From Candidatus Hydrogenedentota bacterium (GTDB lineage Bacteria; Hydrogenedentota; Hydrogenedentia; Hydrogenedentales; SLHB01), in NCBI GenBank assembly GCA_019695095.1, contig JAIBAQ010000060.1:1-32659 (forward strand): a stretch of DNA of 32,659 nt, in the 5' to 3' direction. Each line of letters starts with the position of its first letter. Within the stretch, counting starts at the first letter, position 1. The translations under genes and the position numbers were made by a program. The notes below the pieces were generated by a model. That model had not been told where the DNA came from and did no database searches. It was given only the letters and a program-made list of their open reading frames with translations. Of the stretch, positions 1 through 11,963 are shown piece after piece.

Positions 1-561
1 GGTCTTCACCAAATCTTCGTACCGGACGTGGAGGTGGGAAGTCTCATGTTGCCGCAGGAATGCGGCGATAGCCGGCACGTAGCGCTGGAGGATCGGGTTG
101 TGGTTCAGGGCCTGGGAGTAGTCGCCATCGAAGAACGAGTTCGCATACGACGAGAAGAGTGCCAGCGGATGACGGGTAAGTACCACGTATTTGGCATCTG
201 GAAAGACCTTGGCCATGAACGGGAGGACCAGGGCGTAAGCGGGGGTCTTGTCCAGGCAAATGGACTTGCCGGTTCCGTCGAGAAAACGGCCGTAGAGGAC
301 TTCGCAATAGGCGCGGCAGGCTTCCCAATAGTCCTGTTCTTTGTTGGGCAGCATGTCCACGAAGAGTTTCTGGGCCTCGGCGGCGAGAATATGGTCGTAG
401 GGCGCTTTGTCCACCTTTTCCCACACGCCCAAATGGGCAAGCGGAGTAATGAGGTGAGGTTCCGGTCCGCCCTTGATCATGGAATGGGACTCGAGCATGC
501 GCTCAAGCATGGTGCTGCCTGAACGAGGGGCGCTTATGACGAACAACATGGATACCGGCAT
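1..561 (-). CDS. Sulfotransferase family protein (3' part beyond window edge)
   Basis: This frame is open from an ATG at 561 to the left edge, so about 187 N-terminal residues are visible and the C-terminus is missing. The N-terminus carries the 5'-phosphosulfate-binding loop SAPRSGSTML (residues about 9-18). A 3'-phosphate-binding segment, YVVLTRHPLALFSS, follows near residue 130. Both are hallmarks of PAPS-dependent sulfotransferases, which move sulfate from PAPS to a carbohydrate, lipid or tyrosine acceptor. The start at 561 has GGAG seven bases upstream. An in-frame ATG at 549 would remove only four residues. The gene diverges from the surface-glycan operon that starts at 711, which suggests a glycan or glycolipid acceptor. 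That substrate is inference; the family assignment is firm. Confidence 0.85.
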   Translation of the reverse strand, partial: MPVSMLFVISAPRSGSTMLERMLESHSMIKGGPEPHLITPLAHLGVWEKVDKAPYDHILAAEAQKLFVDMLPNKEQDYWEACRAYCEVLYGRFLDGTGKSICLDKTPAYALVLPFMAKVFPDAKYVVLTRHPLALFSSYANSFFDGDYSQALNHNPILQRYVPAIAAFLRQHETSHLHVRYEDLVKT

Positions 562-650
562 AGAAAGACTCCACAACACGGGAAAAGGCATGGTATGCAA
601 GGACGCACGGGGATTCAAATGCCTCAGCGCTTTATCCCCATGTTCATGCA

Positions 651-659
651 TGCTAGACT
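651..659 (+). promoter_or_regulatory. Candidate extended -10 promoter for the 711-10805 operon
   Basis: TGCTAGACT at 651-659 matches an extended -10 (TGnTAnAnT) and lies 51 bases before the chosen start at 711. It resembles TGCTATACT at 10854 and TGCTATAAT at 13677. No convincing -35 hexamer is visible. The call rests on sequence resemblance only. Confidence 0.35.
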
Positions 660-710
660 CTGGGGTCGTCAATTGTTCGATGTGTGCAGATGTGTTTTGA
701 TGGGAGAAGC

Positions 711-3700
711 ATGGCAAAACGAGCACTATCTTTCCTGGTCAAAGTGGTTATTACGGGCGGCATGTTTGCCGTCTTGTTTTGGCCGGAGAAGTTTGGCCTA
801 TCGGCAGACCAGTTTAGGGGCGTAAAACCTGCTGACTTGCTCCGGGAACTGAGCCAGGTTGAAACGCATAACATCCTGTTGTGGCTGTGTTTGGCTGCGA
901 TGATGCGGATACTTGGAATGCTTTGCGGAATCCTTCGGTGGAGGCTGCTGCTCCTGGCGCAAGGTCTAAAGATCCCGTTCCTCTACTTGACACGGAGTTG
1001 GTTTATTGGCCGCGCCATAGGAATCTTCCTACCCGGCACCCTGGGGCTGGATGGGTACCGGCTCTTTGATTCATCTCGATACACCGGGGACGTAATCAAA
1101 TCGACCACGGTCATAGCCGTTGAGAAGCTGACCGGGTTCATCGCGCTGACGTTTCTTGTGTTCGTGACTTTCCCTCTCGGATTTCGCATGTTTGACATGA
1201 AGTTGCCGGTCTTACTGGGGATACTGGCAGTCCTCGGGACTTTCGTAGTTGTTTCGTTTGTGGCTTTACTGAACCCGCGTGTCATTCAAGTGGCCGTGGC
1301 CGTCTTGCCAACGCCGGGGAAGATTCGCTCCAAATTCGATCGCATCGGGGCTGCCGTGTCGGCATATAGCGGCAACCGCGCTCAACTTGTCTTGGCCGTT
1401 GGGCTCGGGATATGTGTCCATTTTGCGACCTGCCTTGTCTTCTTCTGCACGATGACCGCGATCCGTGCGCAGAATACGACAATGTCAGACATTCTCTTTG
1501 CAACGCCGCTTATGATCTACGGCACGGTGCTGGGGCCTTCCGTCGGGGGAGAAGGTATTCGCGAGATCATATATGTGGCGCTGCTGAGCACGAAAAGCGG
1601 GGCGGCGGCCTCGCTCCTCATGGCCCACTTGGGGTGGTGGGCCGGCGACGTCGTTCCGTTTGTCATTGGTACGGCAGTCTATCTGTTCGGGAAGAAGCCC
1701 AATCGCGAAGAGATTCAATCGCGCATGGCCGCAGCAAGGGCTGAGGTCAATGCCACGGATGTTAGTCTGCATCTTTCGACGGATGAGATACGCACGTATC
1801 GCGGCAACCTGATTGATTGCGCGGTTGCAGGAATTGCAGCGGGGCTGCTTTCAGGTGCGTTTATCGGGTTAGGCGAGGCGGGCTGGCTTGCACACCGACT
1901 TCAGGGGCTGGAGGAAGTGAATCTCTTTTGGTGGGGGCCGCTTGTCTACGGACTGCTGTTTGCGGGGATGGGTCTTGGGGTCGCGGGTGCGCTGGCCTTT
2001 CTCGCATTGGTTCGCGATCGATTCCCTCGCGCAGTGTGGACGCTTGCCCTGAGTACCTGGGGAACAATGTTTGTAGGTATTGTGGTCATCGGCAGATTCC
2101 GGATATTCAGGGACGTGCTGGGCGAACACCCATTGTCCATGAACCAAAATCTCCAGTTGCTGGGAGCGGCCGCGGGGATAGGTCTGGTTGTCGCCGTGGT
2201 ATTCGCGCTCCTCTTTGCAGTTCTGGGCTCTTCGCGTGTTCGGATGGCTGTGGTCGCTCTGTTGATCTACGGGCTACTCGTCGCCGGAGGCGCGGTTGCC
2301 GCTTCGCGCTACGTTCACACTTCCAATGCACCGGTCTTGGCGGATAAGAAGCCTACAGGTCCGAACATCATCCTGGTGGCCGTCGATACGCTTCGGGCGG
2401 ACTATCTGAAGGTGTATTCGGGCGATGCGGCTGTGGCGAAAACTCCGGCTGTGGATGCGTTCCGAAGCGATGCGGTACTTTTCCGGCACACGTTTGCCCA
2501 GTCGTCGTGGACAAAGGCATCGTTTGCCACGATATTTTCCGGACTGTATCCAGAGACTCACTCGGCGGTGCACAAAGATTCGATGTTGCCGAGTGCGGTA
2601 ACGACGTTTCCGGAAGTACTCCACGAGGCGGGGTACTTCACGCAGGGGTTCCCGAACAATCCGAATATTGCCGATGCATACAACTATGGACAAGGCTTCA
2701 CGGAATATACGTATCTGAAGCCAAGACTGTTGCTTGGGGCGACGGAGTCTGTTGACAAGCTGGCCTTGTACCAGGTCGTGAGACGTGTTTATCAGAAGTT
2801 TGTCGATAAGCTGACGGGCGGAAAACTGAATGTGATGGATTTCTACCAGCCCGCGGAGGTCGTGACAGACAAGGCGCTCGATTGGGTAGCGGGCGAGCAA
2901 CGCCCGAAGGACCGGCCCTTCTTGTTGTTTCTCCATTACATGGATCCTCACGATCCGTATATGGACCACGAGAATCCAGGGAAAGGATACGCACGTGCAC
3001 GCATGCCCAATCCCGATCCCGAGAAATACCTTGACGAGTTCAAGAAGTTGTACAACGGAGAGATCGAGTATTTTGACCAACACTTTGGGCGCTTGGTCGA
3101 GGGACTTAAGTCGCAGGGAGTGTACGACAACTCGGTGATCGTCTTCGTGGCGGACCACGGCGAAGAGTTCTACGAGCATCAAGGTTGGTGGCACGGATTG
3201 AGCCTGTATGATGAACAGATCGCGGTGCCACTTATCATTAAGCTGCCTGGCAACAACCTTTCAGGGAGCGAGACGTCGGGTCTATCGCGTTTGGTGGACA
3301 TTGCCCCCACTCTGCTTCAGACTGCGGGATTGCCCAAAATCGAAGCAATGCAAGGGGAATCGCTTTTTACCGTCGATCAGAGTTCGTTGGCTCCGAGCGC
3401 ACCTTCGTATGTGTATGGTCATCTGGATTTCGAGGGGATCCTGCTGCGCTCTGTACGTACAATGACGGAGAAGCTTGTTTTGGCAAATCCGGAGAACAAG
3501 CGGAAGTATCAACCCGTGGAATTGTACGACCTTGTTGCTGACCCCGGCGAGAAGACAAACATTGCAGGTCAAGGCAAAGAGTTTGAGAAGACGTTGTCGG
3601 ATACCGTGGCGGGAATGCAGGAGTTTGTTAAGGGTGGAGCGGTGCCGCCTGAATTCAACACCGACGATACCGACAACAGGCAGCAGTTAAAAGACATTGG

Positions 3701-3713
3701 TTACCTGAACTGA
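711..3713 (+). CDS. Fusion of LPG-synthase-type membrane domain and sulfatase-fold phosphotransferase/hydrolase
   Basis: This 1,000-residue protein has two parts. Residues 1 to about 310 are a polytopic LPG_synthase_TM (UPF0104-like) domain with the conserved GIFLPGTLGLDGYR and GPSVGGEGIRE segments. A second membrane block (about 365-540) links it to an alkaline-phosphatase/sulfatase-superfamily domain (about 550-1000). Metal ligands are visible as Asp559 (AVDTLRADYL) and Asp815-His816 (FVADHGEEF). The formylglycine motif C/S-x-P-S-R is replaced by TKASF with Thr601 at the nucleophile position, as in LtaS/EptA-type phosphotransferases. An actual sulfatase is therefore unlikely, and transfer or hydrolysis of a phospho-headgroup outside the membrane is the better guess. 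An upstream in-frame start at 684 exists, but 711 has GGGAG directly upstream and a clean hydrophobic N-terminus. It is the first gene of a five-gene operon, 28 bases before ugd. Confidence 0.85.
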   Translation: MAKRALSFLVKVVITGGMFAVLFWPEKFGLSADQFRGVKPADLLRELSQVETHNILLWLCLAAMMRILGMLCGILRWRLLLLAQGLKIPFLYLTRSWFIGRAIGIFLPGTLGLDGYRLFDSSRYTGDVIKSTTVIAVEKLTGFIALTFLVFVTFPLGFRMFDMKLPVLLGILAVLGTFVVVSFVALLNPRVIQVAVAVLPTPGKIRSKFDRIGAAVSAYSGNRAQLVLAVGLGICVHFATCLVFFCTMTAIRAQNTTMSDILFATPLMIYGTVLGPSVGGEGIREIIYVALLSTKSGAAASLLMAHLGWWAGDVVPFVIGTAVYLFGKKPNREEIQSRMAAARAEVNATDVSLHLSTDEIRTYRGNLIDCAVAGIAAGLLSGAFIGLGEAGWLAHRLQGLEEVNLFWWGPLVYGLLFAGMGLGVAGALAFLALVRDRFPRAVWTLALSTWGTMFVGIVVIGRFRIFRDVLGEHPLSMNQNLQLLGAAAGIGLVVAVVFALLFAVLGSSRVRMAVVALLIYGLLVAGGAVAASRYVHTSNAPVLADKKPTGPNIILVAVDTLRADYLKVYSGDAAVAKTPAVDAFRSDAVLFRHTFAQSSWTKASFATIFSGLYPETHSAVHKDSMLPSAVTTFPEVLHEAGYFTQGFPNNPNIADAYNYGQGFTEYTYLKPRLLLGATESVDKLALYQVVRRVYQKFVDKLTGGKLNVMDFYQPAEVVTDKALDWVAGEQRPKDRPFLLFLHYMDPHDPYMDHENPGKGYARARMPNPDPEKYLDEFKKLYNGEIEYFDQHFGRLVEGLKSQGVYDNSVIVFVADHGEEFYEHQGWWHGLSLYDEQIAVPLIIKLPGNNLSGSETSGLSRLVDIAPTLLQTAGLPKIEAMQGESLFTVDQSSLAPSAPSYVYGHLDFEGILLRSVRTMTEKLVLANPENKRKYQPVELYDLVADPGEKTNIAGQGKEFEKTLSDTVAGMQEFVKGGAVPPEFNTDDTDNRQQLKDIGYLN

Positions 3714-3741
3714 GGCAATTGCGAGAGGCTGCGAATAGACT

Positions 3742-5049
3742 ATGCGAATAGCAGTGATTGGTACCGGCCACGTAGGTTTGGTTGTCGGAACAGGTCTTGC
3801 TGACACCGGACACAACGTAACGTGCGTCGATATCGACGAGGAGAAGATTGCGGGCCTGAAGAACGGAAAGACTCCGTTCTACGAACCCGGACTGGAAGAA
3901 TTGATCACGCGGAATGTGGAAGAGGAACGCCTTCATTTTACAGCCGATCTGGAGGCGACAATTCCGAACGTGCTTCTCGCATTCATCTGTATTGCGACAC
4001 CAGGTCTGCCTGACGGCAGCGCGGATACATCGAACGTGTTCGAGGCCGTTGAACGGGTAGCGCGGGCCATGAACGGGTATTGCATCATCGTGCTGAAAAG
4101 CACGTGTCCGGTAGGTACAACGGAACTGATCAAAGAACGGCTTTCCTCCATCACCAAGCACCCGTTCGATGTTGTGGTCAACCCGGAGTTTCTGCGACAA
4201 GGTTCCGCCGTAGACGATTTCATGCGACCGGATCGAATCGTGGTCGGATGCGAAGACGTGCGCGTGCAGGAAATCATGAAGGAGTTGTATGCGCCATTCC
4301 TTAGAACGGGCAAGCCTCTGCTCAACATGAGCATCCGCAGCGCGGAGATGGTGAAGTATGCAGTAAACGGCATGCTGGCGGCGCGCATATCGTTCATGAA
4401 CGAATTGGCCGCCATTAGCGCGGCATACGGCGCTGACATCAGCGAAGTCCGCGAGGGACTCAGTTCAGATAGCCGTATCGGCGCTTCGTATCTGTTTCCA
4501 GGATTGGGCTTTGGAGGCTCTTGCCTGCCCAAAGACGTGGTAGCGTGTTCGCGGCTTGCTCAGGCCAAAGGCATTACAAGCCACATGCTCGATGCCATCA
4601 CGAGAGTGAACGATGAGCAGCAGATGCGATTTATCCACGCGATCAGGGACTTCTATGGCGCGGACATTTCGCAGAAGCGAATTGCCGTTTGGGGGGCAAG
4701 TTTCAAGCCTCGAACAGACGACCTTCGCAGCGGTCCTGCCTTGCGCGTGATCGATGCGCTGCTGGAAGCCAAAGCGACGGTTGTCGTCTATGACCCCGTG
4801 GCAGAGACCGGGTTGCGCGCCATGTACGGTTCACGAATAGAGATCGCGCCCAAGAACTATGCCGCTCTGGAGAACGCCAACGGACTTGTCATCGTGACGG
4901 AATGGAACGAATTCCGGCGCCCCGACTATGACCGGATGGCATCTCTGATGAAGGATAAAGTGATCTTCGATGGAAGAAACCTGTACACGCCCAAGACCTT
5001 GCGTGACCTTGGTTTTACTTATTTCAGCATTGGAAGGGCATCTTCGTGA
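3742..5049 (+). CDS. ugd: UDP-glucose 6-dehydrogenase
   Basis: The 435-residue product oxidises UDP-glucose twice with NAD+ to give UDP-glucuronate, a cytoplasmic precursor of acidic surface polysaccharides. The N-terminal Rossmann motif is GTGHVGLVVGTGLA (residues 7-20). The substrate-binding segment NPEFLRQGSAVDDF and the catalytic-cysteine motif GFGGSCLPKD are intact. The length matches the family. The gene lies 28 bases after the membrane fusion gene and 13 bases before the next SDR gene, so all are probably co-transcribed. The ribosome-binding site is weak: GAGAGG lies about 15 bases upstream. A UDP-ManNAc or GDP-mannose dehydrogenase is possible in principle, but the overall pattern fits the UDP-glucose enzyme best. 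Confidence 0.92.
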   Translation: MRIAVIGTGHVGLVVGTGLADTGHNVTCVDIDEEKIAGLKNGKTPFYEPGLEELITRNVEEERLHFTADLEATIPNVLLAFICIATPGLPDGSADTSNVFEAVERVARAMNGYCIIVLKSTCPVGTTELIKERLSSITKHPFDVVVNPEFLRQGSAVDDFMRPDRIVVGCEDVRVQEIMKELYAPFLRTGKPLLNMSIRSAEMVKYAVNGMLAARISFMNELAAISAAYGADISEVREGLSSDSRIGASYLFPGLGFGGSCLPKDVVACSRLAQAKGITSHMLDAITRVNDEQQMRFIHAIRDFYGADISQKRIAVWGASFKPRTDDLRSGPALRVIDALLEAKATVVVYDPVAETGLRAMYGSRIEIAPKNYAALENANGLVIVTEWNEFRRPDYDRMASLMKDKVIFDGRNLYTPKTLRDLGFTYFSIGRASS

Positions 5050-5062
5050 GGGCCGACCGTAG

Positions 5063-9776
<4,714 letters not shown>

Positions 9777-9791
9777 GCAAAAGAGGCGGGT

Positions 9792-10805
9792 ATGGAGACG
9801 ATCTCGCCCGTACATGGAACAGAGCCGTCCGCGGATGCGACACCTGCGGACGGCTTTCTCTCGCGCACGATGCGGGTGACGCGTACCGCGGCGATCGTAG
9901 TCATTCTGGCGTTGCTGCTGCTTGAGATCGTATTGCGAGTCATGGGCCTAGCCTCTCCTGTCTTGTACGTCGACGACGATGCTACCGGGTACCGGCTCAA
10001 GCCGGATCAGAAGGCTCGCTACCTCACCAACGCTATTTCGGTGAATCGCTGGGGTGTTCGCGACGCGAGGCCATTGAAGCAGAAGAATCCGAATACAAAA
10101 CGAATTGTTGTCTTAGGCGACTCGGTAACATGGGGAGGGATTCTGCTTCACCAGCAAGAGTTGTTTACGTCGCTTCTTGAACAGGCTTTGACCGGAACCG
10201 AAGTCATCAATGCCGGTATAAACGGGTATTCCGTTGCTCAAATGGCTCAGCTCTATCGCTCTCATTTGACCGGACTAGACGCGGATACGATTCTGCTGTT
10301 CGCCATTCCACGCGATTTTGTACGACCGATTCGCGTGTCGCTTGTTCGCGATAGCGTTTCATTCCCGAAGCGCAAGCCGCTCTTTGCGCTTTCCACGGCA
10401 TTGGGAGGGGCACTGGTTGAGCTGTATCGAAGAACGGGTTGGCACATCCTGGAACCTGCGCCCATCACGCATGAGGATTCGCCCCGGTTGTCGCCGCCCG
10501 AAGCCGTCGCTGAGAATGTTCGTGAGCTTGCCGATCTTGCTGAAGCGGTGCAGGGAAAAGCCCGGTTGCTGGTTGTTATCGCGCCGGTGCTCAGCGAATC
10601 GCCGGCCGGAGGCCCAGTGGACACCGTCAAGGATTCACTAGCCGCTCACGCGATCGATTTCGTTGACCTGGGCCAGAATCTTAAGGCGGAACCTTCTATG
10701 TTCGCCGATGGTGTTCACTTCTCCAAAGAGGGTCACCGGCGCGTTGCCGAGGCATTGGCTGCCTATCTAAATGAGACCATGCCTTCTGAGGCGCTTGCCG
10801 AGTAA
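9792..10805 (+). CDS. Membrane-anchored SGNH/GDSL-family hydrolase
   Basis: This 337-residue protein has one N-terminal membrane segment (about residues 34-52) followed by an SGNH esterase/acyl-transferase-type domain. Block I is VVLGDSVTWGG with nucleophile Ser111. Block II is NAGINGYS and block V is DGVHFS, with Asp306 and His309 completing the triad. Such enzymes add or remove O-acetyl or other acyl groups on glycans, or cleave esters. The domain probably faces the periplasm. AAGAGG lies about seven bases upstream of the ATG, and the gene follows the GH2 gene by 15 bases as the last member of the operon. A role in deacetylating or decorating the surface glycan is an inference from context. 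Confidence 0.85.
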   Translation: METISPVHGTEPSADATPADGFLSRTMRVTRTAAIVVILALLLLEIVLRVMGLASPVLYVDDDATGYRLKPDQKARYLTNAISVNRWGVRDARPLKQKNPNTKRIVVLGDSVTWGGILLHQQELFTSLLEQALTGTEVINAGINGYSVAQMAQLYRSHLTGLDADTILLFAIPRDFVRPIRVSLVRDSVSFPKRKPLFALSTALGGALVELYRRTGWHILEPAPITHEDSPRLSPPEAVAENVRELADLAEAVQGKARLLVVIAPVLSESPAGGPVDTVKDSLAAHAIDFVDLGQNLKAEPSMFADGVHFSKEGHRRVAEALAAYLNETMPSEALAE

Positions 10806-10853
10806 TCCAATACAATACGCCGCAAAGATATTCCCCTAAAGTGCCGATCGCTG

Positions 10854-10862
10854 TGCTATACT
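10854..10862 (+). promoter_or_regulatory. Candidate extended -10 promoter upstream of repeat copy 1 and the phasin-like gene
   Basis: TGCTATACT at 10854-10862 is a good extended -10. It shares the string TGTGCTATA with the promoter at 13675. Transcription from here would give a leader of about 235 nt for the gene at 11103, and that leader would contain the whole 182-bp repeat. A short GC palindrome (10866-10878) sits at the predicted start point. No -35 is obvious. Confidence 0.45.
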
Positions 10863-10890
10863 TTTCCCCGGACCGGGGGACCCCTAACCC

Positions 10891-11072
10891 GCGATTTGCA
10901 CCGGCGCAACCGAGCGCCGACGCAGATCGCTCACGTGCCAGACGTTGAGGTTATGCCATGAGGATTTCTCGCGAACACACGCTGTCCATGAAGACTTGTT
11001 CCTATTTTCGCTGCAACCCCATCAAACACAGCAATTGCGAGTTAGTCTCGTGTGTGTTCGCAAGGAATCCGG
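10891..11072 (+). repeat. Structured 182-bp repeat, copy 1
   Basis: This copy aligns without gaps to 15058-15239 read on the minus strand, with roughly 74% identity by hand count. It begins with a hairpin of 17-nt arms (10891-10907 and 10914-10930) around the loop AACCGA. A 33-nt core (10948-10980) is identical in both copies. It ends in a near-perfect palindrome, GGATTTCTCGCGAACACAC (10962-10980) against 11052-11070. The five bases CCTAA occur just left (10883-10887) and just right (11073-11077), which may be a target duplication or chance. It lies 85 bases after the SGNH gene stop on the same strand and ahead of the phasin-like gene. No known family is recognised. It could be a small non-autonomous mobile element or a structured RNA. 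Confidence 0.85.
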
Positions 11073-11077
11073 CCTAA
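10958..11077 (+). CDS. Possible 39-residue small protein encoded in repeat copy 1
   Basis: An ATG with GAGG seven bases upstream opens 39 codons ending in TAA. The product begins MRISREHTL and ends VFARNPA. The matching copy at 15053-15172 has the same length and keeps the N-terminal nine residues plus FR, KH, CE, VF and RNP. Base differences between the copies are spread over all three codon positions (about 10, 13 and 14 by hand count), which does not look like protein-level selection. The frame may only reflect nucleotide-level constraint on the palindrome, so the call is low confidence. Confidence 0.25.
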   Translation: MRISREHTLSMKTCSYFRCNPIKHSNCELVSCVFARNPA

Positions 11078-11102
11078 GACTCTGGAAAGGAGGTTCGCGA
11101 TT

Positions 11103-11645
11103 ATGGCGGAAGTGAAGTCGAATTCACCAAGTAGTAAGGGCGGATCAGTAAAAAAGAAGGGGGTGATCATTCCGATGTTTACGGCGAAGAAGCAGAAGAA
11201 GGCTGTCCAAAAGAAGGTGAAAGCGCTGAGCGACAACACGGTTCGCAGAGCGACCAAATTGGCGTTGAATCTGGTCGATTTTCAGAAGACCACTTTCGAC
11301 AACACCATTCGTGTATTCACGGCATTGCAGGAACAAACCGAAAAGCTCATTCAAGAGCTCACCGTGAAATCGACTTGGATGCCAAAGGAAGGTAAGAAAG
11401 TCGTCGAGGAATGGATTAAGACGGTCAATCGCAGCCGAAACGACTTTAAGAAGACCATGGACCGCAGCTTTGATTTGATATCGGCCTATCTCAAGCGCGT
11501 GCAGGAAGACGAAAGCGCAAAGGCGAAGCCTGCAAAACCGAAGGCCAAGGCGAAGGTCAAGGCCAAGGCGAAACCTCGGGCAAAAGCAAAGGCGAAAGTA
11601 CGCCCCAAGGCGCCGGCTCCTTCTGAGAGCCTTCCAAGCATGTAG
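11103..11645 (+). CDS. PhaF-like phasin with histone-H1-like basic tail
   Basis: This 180-residue protein has three parts. A short basic N-terminus ends in VIIPMFTAKK. A helical region (about 45-135) has the phasin-type pattern FQKTTFDNTIRVFTALQEQ, later WIKTVNRSRNDFKKTMDRSFD. The C-terminal tail (about 140-172) is built of Lys-Ala-Lys-Pro repeats. That layout matches PhaF/PhaI-type granule proteins, where the phasin part coats polyhydroxyalkanoate or lipid granules and the H1-like tail binds DNA. The start at 11103 has a perfect AAGGAGG nine bases upstream; a longer in-frame start at 11052 lacks one. No PHA synthase is in the window, but a wax/TAG synthase gene is next door, so storage-granule binding is a reasonable inference. 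A nucleoid-binding protein without granule function is the alternative. Confidence 0.7.
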   Translation: MAEVKSNSPSSKGGSVKKKGVIIPMFTAKKQKKAVQKKVKALSDNTVRRATKLALNLVDFQKTTFDNTIRVFTALQEQTEKLIQELTVKSTWMPKEGKKVVEEWIKTVNRSRNDFKKTMDRSFDLISAYLKRVQEDESAKAKPAKPKAKAKVKAKAKPRAKAKAKVRPKAPAPSESLPSM

Positions 11646-11666
11646 CTTTCGAAATCAAACATACGT

Positions 11667-11712
11667 TGCGCCGCGACTGGCAGAACCTGCCATCGCGGCG
11701 CATTTTGTTTTT
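11667..11712 (+). terminator. Rho-independent terminator after the phasin-like gene
   Basis: The stem TGCGCCGCGA plus TGGCAG (11667-11683) pairs with CTGCCA plus TCGCGGCGCA (11687-11702) around a three-base loop. TTTTGTTTTT follows directly. It lies 22 bases past the stop at 11645. Confidence 0.93.
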
Positions 11713-11784
11713 CGGATGGAAACGGTATCGCGCAGGCCCTTCGTTCTCATGGCGCGGCATTGCCGCAACCAAAAGAGACTCAAC

Positions 11785-11814
11785 CACTGATGGACACTGA
11801 TGAACTCCGATAAA
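11785..11814. repeat. Three 10-bp degenerate tandem units
   Basis: CACTGATGGA, CACTGATGAA and CTCCGATAAA follow each other directly. The stretch sits in the 11713-11963 gap between two convergent genes. Apart from a small ATCCTTCG/CGAAGGAT hairpin (11947-11964) at the end of the wax synthase gene, nothing else is seen in this gap. Confidence 0.5.
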
Positions 11815-11963
11815 CGAGGCAAAGCATCTACTCGCACAACACGCAACTGTCCGAGAACTTACTTCAGCAGCCGCTTGAAACTACGCAAATTTCAAACGAG
11901 CTTGAGAAATAGGGAGCTGGCGGGGCGACGGACTGCTCACGCACAAATCCTTCGAGCGAAGGA

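Noticed and set aside
2274-3194. 306-residue minus-strand reading frame
   Set aside because: It is antisense to the sulfatase-fold domain, with no recognisable motif.
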